From Bordetella petrii (GTDB taxonomy: Bacteria > Pseudomonadota > Gammaproteobacteria > Burkholderiales > Burkholderiaceae_B), in NCBI GenBank assembly GCA_017745595.1, contig WMBV01000035.1, forward strand, positions 1-56,491: a stretch of DNA of 56,491 nt, given 5' to 3'. The notes under the pieces are model-generated. The model did not search any database. It was given only the letters and a program-made list of their open reading frames with translations, and was not told where the DNA came from. This document shows positions 14,934 to 23,715 of this stretch, one piece after another. The position numbers and the translations under genes are program-made. Every line of letters starts with the position of its first letter. The first letter of the stretch is position 1.

Positions 14934-15884
14934 TCAATGGCCCATTGTAGACCCGCGGGCCGGCGCGCGCCCGGGCAATACCGGCCCGCCGCGCATGGCG
15001 GCCCGGTATTGCCCGGGCGTCGCCCCGGCGGCCTGCACGAATGCCCGGCTCAGATGGCTGGCATTGCCGAACCCGCAGGCCCGAGCCACGCCCGCCAGGT
15101 TGCCGCCGGCCCGGGCCAGCAGCGTGCGGGCATGGGCCAGCCGGCGGCCCAGCACCCACGAATGCGGCGGTTCGCCGAACGAGGCATGGAACATGCGCGC
15201 GAAATGATAGGTGGACAGCGCGGCCACGCCCGCCAGCACGTCCAGCGTCAAGGGCTCGGCCAGGTGGGCGTCGATGTAGTCGCGCACGCGGCGGCGTACC
15301 GCGGGCGCCAGCCCGCCCAGTGCCGCCGGGCGGCCCGCCTGCCGGCCGGTGTTGTGCGCCAGCAGGTGGTGCAGCACGGTTTCGGCGGCGCTGCTGGCCG
15401 CCAGGCGTTCGGCCGGCTGGTTCCAGTCGGTGGCCAGCAGTGCGCGGCATGCGCCGGCCAGGGACGGGTCCTGGATATACGTGCGGTCGAGCAGTTCCAG
15501 GTCGCGCGGCTCGCGGTCCAGCCGCATGACGGCCTCGCGGGCCAGCCGCTGGGGCGCGATGTACAGGTGCAGGAAATGCACCGCTTCGTTCATGCTCCAG
15601 CGCGAATGGTGCTGGTCGGGCAACACGCAGAATTTGCCGGCGCCGCCGCGCAGGTCGCGGTGGCCCAGGCGGAAACAGGTGTCGCCGCCCCGCAGGTACA
15701 GCGACAGGGTGTGATGGCCGGGGGTGTCGTAATCGATCAGCGCGCGGCCAGTGCGCTGGCCGCGGTTCCATTGGGCCACGGCCAGCCCGGTGCCCAGCGA
15801 GGCAGCGCGTTCGAGCTGGATGCGTTCGCCGCGCAGGGTGTGGAACAGCGAGAAATCGGCCGGCGCCGATGCGATCTTGTTCAT
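14934..15884 (-). CDS. AraC-family transcriptional regulator
   Basis: Protein of 316 aa. The N-terminal half (about 1-200) is an unrecognised ligand or partner domain. The C-terminal 100 residues are a double helix-turn-helix AraC domain: YIDAHLAEPLTLDVLAGVAA, STYHFARMFHASFGEPPHSW, then GVARACGFGNASHLSRAF and ATPGQYR. The start chosen is the ATG at 15884 (NKIASAPAD); an upstream extension is Arg-rich and unsupported. It is divergent from the DMT transporter across a 157-base gap, so it probably controls that transporter. Confidence 0.88.
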   Translation of the reverse strand: MNKIASAPADFSLFHTLRGERIQLERAASLGTGLAVAQWNRGQRTGRALIDYDTPGHHTLSLYLRGGDTCFRLGHRDLRGGAGKFCVLPDQHHSRWSMNEAVHFLHLYIAPQRLAREAVMRLDREPRDLELLDRTYIQDPSLAGACRALLATDWNQPAERLAASSAAETVLHHLLAHNTGRQAGRPAALGGLAPAVRRRVRDYIDAHLAEPLTLDVLAGVAALSTYHFARMFHASFGEPPHSWVLGRRLAHARTLLARAGGNLAGVARACGFGNASHLSRAFVQAAGATPGQYRAAMRGGPVLPGRAPARGSTMGH

Positions 15885-16041
15885 GGCCCTTCCATCGTAC
15901 GCCAGCGGCGCGCGCGCGGGCCGGGCGGACCGCAAAAAGCGCAAGAACCGGCAATCGCGCCGGCCGCGGCGCGCCTAGACTGCGTTGCAGCCGGGCACGC
16001 GCCCGGCGCGTGTCATCGTCCGCCCTGCCTTCTGTTCTATC

Positions 16042-16959
16042 GTGAACCTGTTCCTTTACCTGCTTACCGTCATGATCTGGGGTTGTACCTGGATCGCCAT
16101 CAAGCTGCAGCTGGGCGTGGTCGCCATCCCGGTGTCGATCTTTTACCGGTTCGCGCTGGCGTCGGTGGCGCTGCTGGCCGGGCTGGCGCTGCTGGGCCGG
16201 CTGCAGCGGCTGGACCGCCGCGGGCACCTGCTGTGCCTGGGCCAGGGCCTGTGCCTGTTCTGCCTGAATTTCCTGTGCTTCTACAGCGCCACGCAGTGGA
16301 TATCCAGTGGGCTGGTGTCGGTGGTGTTCTCGACCGCCACGCTGTGGAACGTGCTGATCGCCCGCTTGTGGCTCGGCACGCGCATCGCGCCGCGCGTCAT
16401 GCTGGGCGGGGCGCTCGGCCTGGCGGGACTGGTGCTGCTGTTCTGGCCCGAGGTGGCCGGCCAGCGCGCCAGCCACCAGACGCTGCTGGGACTGGGCCTG
16501 GCGCTGCTGGGCACGCTGTGTTTTTCCGTCGGCAACATGTTGTCGGCGGTGCAGCAGCGCGCCGGCGTCGGGCCGCTGACGGGCAATGCCTACAGCATGC
16601 TGTATGGCGCGCTGGTGCTGCTGGCGGGCTGCCTGATCACGGCGCAACCCTTTGCCTTCGACGCCACGCCCGTCTACGTGGGCGCGCTGCTGTATTTGTC
16701 GTTCATGGGGTCGATCGTGGCCTTCACTGCCTACCTGACGCTGGTGGGCCGCATGGGGCCGGGGCGCGCGGCCTATTGCACGGTGCTGTTCCCGGTGGTC
16801 GCGCTCAGTATTTCGGCCGTGCTCGAGGGCTATCGCTGGACCCCGGCCGGCGTGGCCGGCCTGGGGCTGGTGATGCTGGGCAACGTGCTGGTGTTCGCCC
16901 GGCGCGGCCAGGCACGGGCGCGGCCGGGCCGCAACGCCCCGCCGGCCAGGGTCGGATAA
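16042..16959 (+). CDS. EamA/DMT-family transporter
   Basis: Inner-membrane permease of 305 aa with ten predicted helices in two EamA repeats (first WGCTWIAIKLQLGVVAIPVS, second GNMLSAVQQRAGVGPLTGNA onward). Drug/metabolite transporters of this group export amino acids or other metabolites. The start chosen is the GTG at 16042, which begins directly with helix 1 (NLFLYLLTVMIWG). An ATG at 15985 would add 19 polar residues ahead of the helix. It faces the AraC gene. Confidence 0.85.
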   Translation: MNLFLYLLTVMIWGCTWIAIKLQLGVVAIPVSIFYRFALASVALLAGLALLGRLQRLDRRGHLLCLGQGLCLFCLNFLCFYSATQWISSGLVSVVFSTATLWNVLIARLWLGTRIAPRVMLGGALGLAGLVLLFWPEVAGQRASHQTLLGLGLALLGTLCFSVGNMLSAVQQRAGVGPLTGNAYSMLYGALVLLAGCLITAQPFAFDATPVYVGALLYLSFMGSIVAFTAYLTLVGRMGPGRAAYCTVLFPVVALSISAVLEGYRWTPAGVAGLGLVMLGNVLVFARRGQARARPGRNAPPARVG

Positions 16960-16995
16960 CGGCGCGGGGCGCCGCCCCTGCCGCCGGGGGTGCCG

Positions 16996-17820
16996 TCAGC
17001 GCGCCTCGATGCCCAGGTTGACCAGCGCCTCGCGCAGCCGGTCCCGGCCGTTGAGCGATTCGGGGCCGCGCACGCGGGTCGTGGCCGTGCGGGACCACGG
17101 CTTGTCGCCGCGGCCTTGCATCGTCTGGTAGGCCACGATACGCGCATCGTAGCCGTGTACGTCGTCGGCTTCGCTGGCGGTGCCGTAGCGCTCGGAATGC
17201 AGCACCGCCGATTGCGGCAGGCGCGGCTTGATATCGGCGGGCTGGGTGGGGTCGGGGTAGCCGACGCACATGCCGAACAGCGCCATGCAGCCGGGCGGCA
17301 GGCCGAGTTCCCGGGCGACGTCTTCGGGGCGGTTGCGCAGCCCGCCGATATAGACAATACCCAGGCCCAGCGATTCGAGCGCCGTCGCGGCGTTCTGCGC
17401 GGCCAGCGCGACATCGACCGCGCCCACCGTGTACAGCTCGAGATAGTCGGTGCCGCCGGCGGGGATGCCCACCGTCTCGCCGATGCGGCGCAGGCGCGAG
17501 AGGTCCAGCACCCAGGCCAGGAACAGCGGCGCATCGGAGATATGCTGCTGGCGCCCCGCCAGTTCGGCATAGCGGTCGCGCGCGGCCTGATCGCGTACCG
17601 CGACCACGCTCCAGACTTGCAGGTTCGACGAAGTAGAAGCCGATTGCGCGGCGGCCACCGCCAGCTTCAGGGCTTCGTCGCCGACCTGCCGCCGCGGGTC
17701 ATAGGCCCGCACCGAGCAATGGTTCAGCAGATGTTCGACGATCGGGTTGACCGAAGAAGGCAGGGTGGCCGTATCGCCGTAGCGCGCGTTCCAGGCCGAG
17801 GACGCGGGAGTAGGAGTCAT
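16996..17820 (-). CDS. Nitroreductase-family FMN oxidoreductase
   Basis: Protein of 274 aa. The FMN-binding N-terminal block HCSVRAYDPRRQV and QSASTSSNLQVWSVVAVRD, the middle LGLGIVYIGGLRN and the C-terminal region with pairs of Arg place it near NfsA/FRP-type NADPH flavin reductases, which reduce nitro groups, quinones or flavins. The start chosen is the ATG at 17820 (TPTPASSAW); a longer frame begins at 17874. It lies 89 bases after the lyase gene on the same strand, so it may be the last member of the large catabolic operon or separately transcribed. Confidence 0.88.
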   Translation of the reverse strand: MTPTPASSAWNARYGDTATLPSSVNPIVEHLLNHCSVRAYDPRRQVGDEALKLAVAAAQSASTSSNLQVWSVVAVRDQAARDRYAELAGRQQHISDAPLFLAWVLDLSRLRRIGETVGIPAGGTDYLELYTVGAVDVALAAQNAATALESLGLGIVYIGGLRNRPEDVARELGLPPGCMALFGMCVGYPDPTQPADIKPRLPQSAVLHSERYGTASEADDVHGYDARIVAYQTMQGRGDKPWSRTATTRVRGPESLNGRDRLREALVNLGIEAR

Positions 17821-17909
17821 TCTGTACCTGTCTTGGATGGATGAGTGCGGCAACGGCAGAGCATGGCGCGGCATGGCGGTGACCGGATGCCGCGCGCCGC
17901 GGCCGCTGC

Positions 17910-18785
17910 TCAGCGCTCGGCGTAGCGCTTTTCCAGCTCATCGTACAAGGGTTTGTCGACCAGGCGCTGGCGTTCGTTGAAGGGCGCCAGCAGCGCGGGG
18001 TCTTCGTCCAGCTTGCCGTCGCGCTTGAGCGTGGACAGCGCCTGCTGCATGCCCAGCACCGCGCCTTGCAGCGCCGCGTTGGCATACAGCACCAGGCTGT
18101 AGCCCATGTCGCCCAGTTCCTGGGCGGTCAGCGTGGGCGTCTTGCCGCCCACCACGATATTGATCAGCAACGGCTTGTTCAGCAACTGGGGAATCTTGCG
18201 GATTTCCTCCAGGGTGGTCATGGCCTCGACGAACAGGATGTCGGCGCCGGCCTCGGCGAATTTGTGTGCCCGCTCGATGGCCCCTTCGAAGCCTTCGACC
18301 GCCCGGGCGTCCGTGCGCGCGATGATCTGGAAATCCGGATCTTTGCGCGCGTCGGTGGCCGCGCGGATCTTGTCGAGCATTTCGGACAGCGGCGCCACCG
18401 CCTTGCCGGCGAAGTGGCCGCAGCGTTTCGGAAAGACCTGGTCTTCGATCTGGACCGCATCGGCCCCGGCGCGTTCCAGCGCCCGCACCGTGTGCCACGC
18501 ATTGACCGCATTGCCGAAGCCCGTGTCGATATCGACGATCAGGGGCAGGTCTTCGACCGCCTCGCGGATGCGCAGGGTGGCGTCGGCCACGTCGCGCAGG
18601 CCGATGATGCCCAGGTCCGGGACACCGTAGTGCATGTTGGTAAGCCCCGCGCCCGTCAGGTAGACGGCCTCGAATCCCTGGTCCGCAACGACCTTGGCGC
18701 TCATCGCATTGAATGCCCCGGCCACGATCAGCCCATTGCGGCGGGCCACTTTTTCACGCAAGACCTGCTTCGTCGATTTCCCCAT
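17910..18785 (-). CDS. Isocitrate lyase/PEP mutase superfamily C-C lyase
   Basis: TIM-barrel enzyme of 291 aa. The Mg-binding DID (85-87) is in LIVDIDTGFGN, and the catalytic loop motif KRCGH is at 120-124 (Cys122), after QIEDQVFP. This motif marks true lyases (2-methylisocitrate, 2,3-dimethylmalate or oxaloacetate-type substrates) rather than phosphonate mutases. The start chosen is the ATG at 18785, preceded by AAGGAG at 7 bases. It is the last clear gene of the 22-gene cluster and would release pyruvate, glyoxylate or a similar fragment from a branched acid. The exact substrate is not readable. Confidence 0.88.
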   Translation of the reverse strand: MGKSTKQVLREKVARRNGLIVAGAFNAMSAKVVADQGFEAVYLTGAGLTNMHYGVPDLGIIGLRDVADATLRIREAVEDLPLIVDIDTGFGNAVNAWHTVRALERAGADAVQIEDQVFPKRCGHFAGKAVAPLSEMLDKIRAATDARKDPDFQIIARTDARAVEGFEGAIERAHKFAEAGADILFVEAMTTLEEIRKIPQLLNKPLLINIVVGGKTPTLTAQELGDMGYSLVLYANAALQGAVLGMQQALSTLKRDGKLDEDPALLAPFNERQRLVDKPLYDELEKRYAER

Positions 18786-18819
18786 TAGGGTCTCCTTCAT
18801 TGAATACATGGGCCGGGCG

Positions 18820-19791
18820 TCATTCGAGCCGGATCCCGGCAGCCTTGATCAGTTTTTCCCAGCGGGCGGCTTCGCTGGCCAGGAACTCGCCGGCCTGCGC
18901 CGGTCCGGCGTTGATCGTGGTGATGCCGATATTCTGCAGCTTTTCGCGCAAGTCGGGTTGCCGCAAGGCCTCGTCGAATGTCCGGGCCAGCGTGTCGACC
19001 ACCTCTTGCGGTACTTTCGCGGGTGCCGCAAGCATATACCAGGTTGTCGAGGCGTAGCCCTTTACGCCGGCTTCTTCGATGGTGGGGATGTCCGGGGCGA
19101 TGGGCGAACGCACGCGGCCCGTCTGGCCCAGGGCCTGCAAGCGCTGGTCGCGGATGAACGGCAGGCTTTCGGCGATCGGCTGCACCGTGATGTCGGTCTG
19201 GCCGCCCACCACGTCGGTCATGGCGGGGCCGCCGCCCTTGTAAGGCACATGCAGGTATTGCAGGCCCGTCATCGAGCGCAGGACTTCGGCGGCCAGATGC
19301 GACGAACTGCCGTTGCCCGAGCTGCCGAAGCGGATGGCATCCGGTGCCTTCTTGCTCATCCGCACCAGGTCGGCGATGGATTTCACGCCCAGCGAGGGCC
19401 GCGCCAGGAACATCAGGGGCGCTTCGCCGACCAGCGAAATCGCCTTGAAATCCGTGAGCTTGTAGGGAACCTTGGCATACAGGCTGGGATTGATGGCGAT
19501 GCCCGGCGTGGCGAACACCACCGTGTAGCCGTCGGGGGGTGCGGTGGCCACGGCGTCCAGGGCCAGGTTGCCCCCCGCGCCGGGGCGATTCTCTACCACG
19601 AAATTGAAGCCCGACATCTCGCCGACCTTCTGCGTGACGAGGCGGCTGACGATATCGGCGCTGCCGCCGGCCGGGAACATGATCACCACGCGGATCGGCC
19701 GGTCGGGGTAGCGGTCCGCGGCCTCGGCCGCCGGGGCCAGCGCGGCCGCCGCCAGCAGGCTGGCGCACAATGATTTGACTGTCTTTTTCAT
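18820..19791 (-). CDS. Bug/TctC-family periplasmic binding protein 1
   Basis: Protein of 323 aa with signal peptide (KKTVKSLCASLLAAAALAPA, cleavage near AEA-AD) and the family N-terminus YPDRPIRVVIMFPAGGSADI. Later family blocks are FGSSGNGSSSHLAAEVL, VPYKGGGPAMTDVVGGQ and GYASTTWYMLAAPAKVP. Bug proteins bind carboxylates or aromatic acids in the periplasm. No TctA/TctB membrane genes are in the window. It sits between the enoate reductase and the lyase genes, so it likely senses or captures a substrate of the same pathway. Confidence 0.93.
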   Translation of the reverse strand: MKKTVKSLCASLLAAAALAPAAEAADRYPDRPIRVVIMFPAGGSADIVSRLVTQKVGEMSGFNFVVENRPGAGGNLALDAVATAPPDGYTVVFATPGIAINPSLYAKVPYKLTDFKAISLVGEAPLMFLARPSLGVKSIADLVRMSKKAPDAIRFGSSGNGSSSHLAAEVLRSMTGLQYLHVPYKGGGPAMTDVVGGQTDITVQPIAESLPFIRDQRLQALGQTGRVRSPIAPDIPTIEEAGVKGYASTTWYMLAAPAKVPQEVVDTLARTFDEALRQPDLREKLQNIGITTINAGPAQAGEFLASEAARWEKLIKAAGIRLE

Positions 19792-19806
19792 GATGTCGTC
19801 TCCGTG

Positions 19807-21816
19807 TTAATGGCCTGTGGCGGCCTTGCCCTTGTTCCGGGCGGTGTGGTCCATCAGCAGCGCCGTCATCCAGCCGTCGCGGATCGCGGCCAGGAAGTCG
19901 CCGGGCGTGTTGCAGTCGCCGATACGGGTATAGGGAATGCCGCAAGCTTCGACCGCGTCCAGGACGTCCAGCTCGGGTTTCGGGCCGGTGGCGAACACCA
20001 GCCAATCGCCGATGGGCAGGCTTTCGGCGGGCTGGTCGCCCCGCTGGATTTCGATCCGGCCGCCCCGCACGCCCAGGATGCGGCAGTGCGGGATCAGGGT
20101 GGCGCCGCCGGCGGCCAGGCGCTCGACCAGTTCGAGCCGGTTGTTGCGCGCCATGCCCGTGGCGATGGCGGGCAGGCGCTCCAGTATCGTGATCGTGGCG
20201 TTCCGCACCCGCAGCGCGTCGGCCGCTTCGGCGCCCACCATGCCGCCGCCCACGATGGTGACCCGCAGGCCGGGCCGCACGGCGCCGAGGTCGGCCAGCA
20301 TGTCCCAGGCGTGCAGCACGCGCACTTCCGCGTCCAGCGCCGACAGGTCCAGCGGCGGCGGGGCCGGACGCGCGCCCGTGGCGACGATGATGTGATCGGG
20401 CGCAAACGCGCGGATGCCGGCGGCATCGGCCCGCACCCCCAGGCGCACCGGCACGCCCAGCGCCTGCGCGGCCTTCCAGCGGTACGTCCAGACGGGTTCG
20501 ACCTCGGCCTTGTCGGGCGAGGCCACCGCCAGCGGCATCTGGCCGCCGGGCCGCGCGCGCCGCTCCCAGACGGCGACGTCGTGGCCGCGGGCCTTGAGCA
20601 CGCGAGCGGCCTCGAGGCCCGCCACGCCCGCGCCCAGCACCAGCACGCGCCGGCGCTCTTGGCCGGGGGCCGGGAACAGCTGCGGTTCGGCGTACTGCAA
20701 CGCTTCGAATTCGGTGCCGATCATCGGATTCTGCACGCAGGAAACGTCTTTTTCCTGAGTCAGGCGCTCGAAGCAGACGTTGCACGCGATGCATTGGCGG
20801 ATCGGCGCCCGCACCTTGCCGAATGCCTTGTCGCACCAATGCGGGTCGGCGTACAGCGCGCGGCCGATCGACACGAAGTCGGCGCTGCCCGAAGCCAGCA
20901 TGGCCTCGGCGTCCTGGGGTTCGACCATGCGCCCGGCCGCGAACACGGGAATCTTCACCGCCTGCCTGATCGGCTTGGCGTGCGGGGCCAGGCAGCCGCG
21001 CGGGAACGACGGCGGCTGGATACAGAACTTCGACAGTTGCGGGCTTTCGTTGCTGCCGCCGGAAAGGTCGATGGCGTCCACCCCCGCGCGTTCCACCGCC
21101 TGGGCCAGCGCGATGATGTCTTCGCGGCTATAGCCGCCCGGGGCGAATTCGCTGGCCGACAGCCGCACCACCAGGCACAGGTCCGGCAGCGCGTCGCGCA
21201 TGCGGGCGATGGTTTCCAGCAGCAGCCGCATGCGGTTTTCCAGCGTGCCGCCGTAAGCGTCGGTGCGCTGGTTCACGCGCGGGCTGAAGAATTGCTGGAA
21301 CAGGTAGCCGTTGGCCGCGTGGATCTCGACGCCGTTGTAGCCCGCCAGCCACAGGCGGCGCGCGCCGGCCACGAACAGCTTCTGGATCTGGACGATCTCG
21401 TCCACGGCCAGGGGCCGTACCTTGTCGCCCGTGTTCGGGTTGACCCAGGGCGACGGCCCCACCGGCTCCATGTTCAGCACCGCGCGGCGCAGCAGCCCGC
21501 CGCGGTGATTGAGCTGGCCGAACACGTGGCAGCCGTGCTTCTTGATCGCCTCGACGATCCCGGCCAGGCCGGGAATGAACCGGTCGTGATAACAGCACAG
21601 CGAGTTATGGTGCGGGCGGGCATGCTCGGTCACGACCATGGCTTCGGTCATGATCATGCCTACGCCGCCCTCGGCGCGCATTTCGTAATAGCGCCGGTCG
21701 CGTTCGGTCGACAGGCCGTCGGTCGTGCTGTAGTTGGTGCCCATGGGCGCCATCACGACGCGGTTCTTCAGGCGCAGGTTGCCCACCTGCCCGGGCTGTG
21801 CCAGCAACATGTGCAT
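19807..21816 (-). CDS. Fe-S flavin enoate reductase (2,4-dienoyl-CoA reductase/Old Yellow Enzyme type)
   Basis: Protein of 669 aa. The N-terminal OYE TIM barrel (1-370) has KNRVVMAPMGTNYSTTDG, EIHAANGYLFQQFFSP and NQRTDAYGG. The four cysteines C342, C345, C348 and C360 (CIACNVCFE, DVSC) ligate a 4Fe-4S cluster. The C-terminal half holds two dinucleotide-binding folds: VLVLGAGVAGLEAARVLKA and VTIVGGGMVGAEAADAL. Relatives reduce C=C bonds of enoates or dienoyl-CoA, or demethylate amines. In an operon without CoA-activating genes, a free enoate is a reasonable guess. Spacing is 10-15 bases to the Bug genes on each side. Confidence 0.92.
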   Translation of the reverse strand: MHMLLAQPGQVGNLRLKNRVVMAPMGTNYSTTDGLSTERDRRYYEMRAEGGVGMIMTEAMVVTEHARPHHNSLCCYHDRFIPGLAGIVEAIKKHGCHVFGQLNHRGGLLRRAVLNMEPVGPSPWVNPNTGDKVRPLAVDEIVQIQKLFVAGARRLWLAGYNGVEIHAANGYLFQQFFSPRVNQRTDAYGGTLENRMRLLLETIARMRDALPDLCLVVRLSASEFAPGGYSREDIIALAQAVERAGVDAIDLSGGSNESPQLSKFCIQPPSFPRGCLAPHAKPIRQAVKIPVFAAGRMVEPQDAEAMLASGSADFVSIGRALYADPHWCDKAFGKVRAPIRQCIACNVCFERLTQEKDVSCVQNPMIGTEFEALQYAEPQLFPAPGQERRRVLVLGAGVAGLEAARVLKARGHDVAVWERRARPGGQMPLAVASPDKAEVEPVWTYRWKAAQALGVPVRLGVRADAAGIRAFAPDHIIVATGARPAPPPLDLSALDAEVRVLHAWDMLADLGAVRPGLRVTIVGGGMVGAEAADALRVRNATITILERLPAIATGMARNNRLELVERLAAGGATLIPHCRILGVRGGRIEIQRGDQPAESLPIGDWLVFATGPKPELDVLDAVEACGIPYTRIGDCNTPGDFLAAIRDGWMTALLMDHTARNKGKAATGH

Positions 21817-21826
21817 CGCTCCGGAA

Positions 21827-22825
21827 TCAGCCCTCGGACTTGACGCCCGCGTCTTTGATCAGCTTGCTCCAGCGCGCGCCCTCTTCTTTCATGAAGGCGT
21901 CGAACGCGGCGGGAGATTCCTGCGTGAACGGCCCGATGCCCAGCTTCTCGAGCTTGCTCTTGGTGTCCGGATCGTTCACTGCCTTGACCAGCGCCGCGTG
22001 CAGCTTTTCGCGGATGTCCATGGGCATGCCCTGGGGGCCCATGATCGCGAACCAGTTGAAGGCGATCACCGAAGGCAGGCCGCTTTCCACCGTGGTGGGC
22101 ACGTCGGGCATGACAGACGAGCGCTTGGTGTCGGTGACCGCGATCGGGCGCAGCCGGCCGTCCATCACCAGCTTGTGCAGCGCCGGCAGGTCGACGATGA
22201 TGCCCGAGACGTGGCCGCCCACGGCATCCACCATGCCGGGGCCGGCGCCCTTGTACGGCACGTGCACGATGCGGCCCTTCGATTCCGCCTTCAGCAGCTC
22301 GATGGCCAGATGCGGCAGGCCGCCGCTGCCGGCCGAGGCCAGCGTGATGTCCTGCTTCTTCGACAATGCCACCAGTTCGGCCAGGTTCTTGGCCGGCACG
22401 CTGGGGTTGATGGCCAGCAGTTCTGGCGTGGACGCCACCGTCGTGATGCCCGACAGGTCCTTGTAGGGGTCGTACGGCAGATTGGGGTAGGCGTAGTAGC
22501 TCAGCAACAGCGGGCTGACGCTGCCCAGCGTGATCGTGTAGCCGTCGGGCTTGGCGCGCGCCACGTATTCGGTGCCGATGGTGGCGTTGGCGCCGGGCTT
22601 GTTCTCGACCACTACCGACACGCCCAGGATCTCGCCCAGCTTGGGCGCGATGAGGCGGGCGACGATATCGTTCGAGCCTCCCGGCGGGAAGCCCACCACC
22701 ATGGTGATGGGCTTGGACGGATAGTTGTCGGCCGCCAGGGCGGGCATCGCCGTGGCCGCCAGCGCGCACGCAAGCAAGGCCTTGAACGCGCCGCGGCGCG
22801 AAATTCCAGAAGGGTTGGTCAGCAT
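21827..22825 (-). CDS. Bug/TctC-family periplasmic binding protein 2
   Basis: Protein of 332 aa. The N-terminus has a twin-arginine-like signal (ISRRGAFKALLACALAATA, cleavage near PALA-AD), unlike the Sec-type signals of the other Bug proteins here. Family motifs are YPSKPITMVVGFPPGGSNDI, AGSGGLPHLAIELLKAE and VPYKGAGPGMVDAVGGHV. It lies 10 bases before the enoate reductase gene and 86 bases after the first MBL-fold gene. The ligand is unknown. Confidence 0.93.
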   Translation of the reverse strand: MLTNPSGISRRGAFKALLACALAATAMPALAADNYPSKPITMVVGFPPGGSNDIVARLIAPKLGEILGVSVVVENKPGANATIGTEYVARAKPDGYTITLGSVSPLLLSYYAYPNLPYDPYKDLSGITTVASTPELLAINPSVPAKNLAELVALSKKQDITLASAGSGGLPHLAIELLKAESKGRIVHVPYKGAGPGMVDAVGGHVSGIIVDLPALHKLVMDGRLRPIAVTDTKRSSVMPDVPTTVESGLPSVIAFNWFAIMGPQGMPMDIREKLHAALVKAVNDPDTKSKLEKLGIGPFTQESPAAFDAFMKEEGARWSKLIKDAGVKSEG

Positions 22826-22911
22826 AGTTTTTTCATGACCCCTGTCAGGCTGCGAGAGCTTGCGCGCGCGGCCCGTCGGCGATCAGTCTCCATGGATGAT
22901 GTAGTTGGTTT

Positions 22912-23715
22912 TCAATGTGAAGGAGGAAGATGTAGGCAGGCCACATCGACCCCCACTCCCTCGACCCTGGGATAGCGCTTCAGGACCAGCGGGTCATGTC
23001 CCGGAACGACATGGTCCGGCGTGTCTGCGTGCCGTAGGCATATCCGGTGGCCTTCGAGCATCGCGGCAACGTCATAGACCGCCGGAAAGGGATTGCCTTC
23101 CTGCATGTTGGCGTAGTAGTGGCTGGCGTCGGACGCCAGCACCACCCAGCCGCGTTCGGTATGGACCCTGACCGCCTGCAGCCCCTTGGTGTGCCCGCCG
23201 ATGAACAGCAGTTCGACCCCGGGCGCCACCGTGTCGTTGCCGCGATGGAATTTCACGCGGTCGGAATAGACATGGCGGATCAGCTGGGTGACGTCATCGA
23301 GCCGGAACGGATGGCGCAAGACGTGGTGGCACATGCAGCGGCCGGTGGCGTATTCGACTTCGTCATCCTGGATGTGGAACACCGCATTGGGCGTCTTGTC
23401 GAGATTGCCGGCGTGGTCATAATGCAAGTGCGTGAGAATCACATCGCCGATATCTTCGGGATCCACTCCCAGCACTTTCAGCGTCTCGACAGGGCAGCAT
23501 TCCAGGTTGCGGGGGCGCTCGCGCGCCGATTCGGCGCCGAATCCCGTATCGACCAGAATGTTCCGGTCCTTACCCTTCAGCAGCCAGACAAAGAAGTCCA
23601 ACGGCATGGGGCCGTCATGGTCATCGCGCTGAATGAAATTGTCCGAACGCTGCCGGTGCACCGAGGCATACCGCAGCGCGTAAATCTTGTACCGGGGCAA
23701 GGTCGTGCGGCTCAC
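22912..23715 (-). CDS. Metallo-beta-lactamase-fold hydrolase A (AHL-lactonase-like)
   Basis: Protein of 267 aa. The dinuclear zinc ligands are visible: HLHYDH at 96-101, His175 in GGHT, Asp196 in ASDASH and His240 in PGHDPL. N-terminal block DGPMPLDFFVWLL and LVDTGFG match the N-acyl-homoserine-lactonase-like family. The start is GTG at 23715, overlapping the TGA of the dehydrogenase gene (GTGA), with GGAGG 6 bases before. The two other copies (34067, 37735) share the same motifs. Family members open lactones, but quorum-signal activity should not be assumed in this catabolic operon. This is the most divergent copy. Confidence 0.9.
   Translation of the reverse strand: MSRTTLPRYKIYALRYASVHRQRSDNFIQRDDHDGPMPLDFFVWLLKGKDRNILVDTGFGAESARERPRNLECCPVETLKVLGVDPEDIGDVILTHLHYDHAGNLDKTPNAVFHIQDDEVEYATGRCMCHHVLRHPFRLDDVTQLIRHVYSDRVKFHRGNDTVAPGVELLFIGGHTKGLQAVRVHTERGWVVLASDASHYYANMQEGNPFPAVYDVAAMLEGHRICLRHADTPDHVVPGHDPLVLKRYPRVEGVGVDVACLHLPPSH

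Noticed and set aside
14932-16647. N-terminal extension of the YkvA-like gene to a 707-aa protein
   Set aside because: The extension lies antisense to the EamA gene and in another frame of the AraC gene. The ATG at 14931 gives the normal family length.
22912-23715. Calling the MBL-fold proteins quorum-quenching AHL lactonases
   Set aside because: The fold and zinc motif fit, but the operon context is catabolic and no luxI/luxR genes are in the window.
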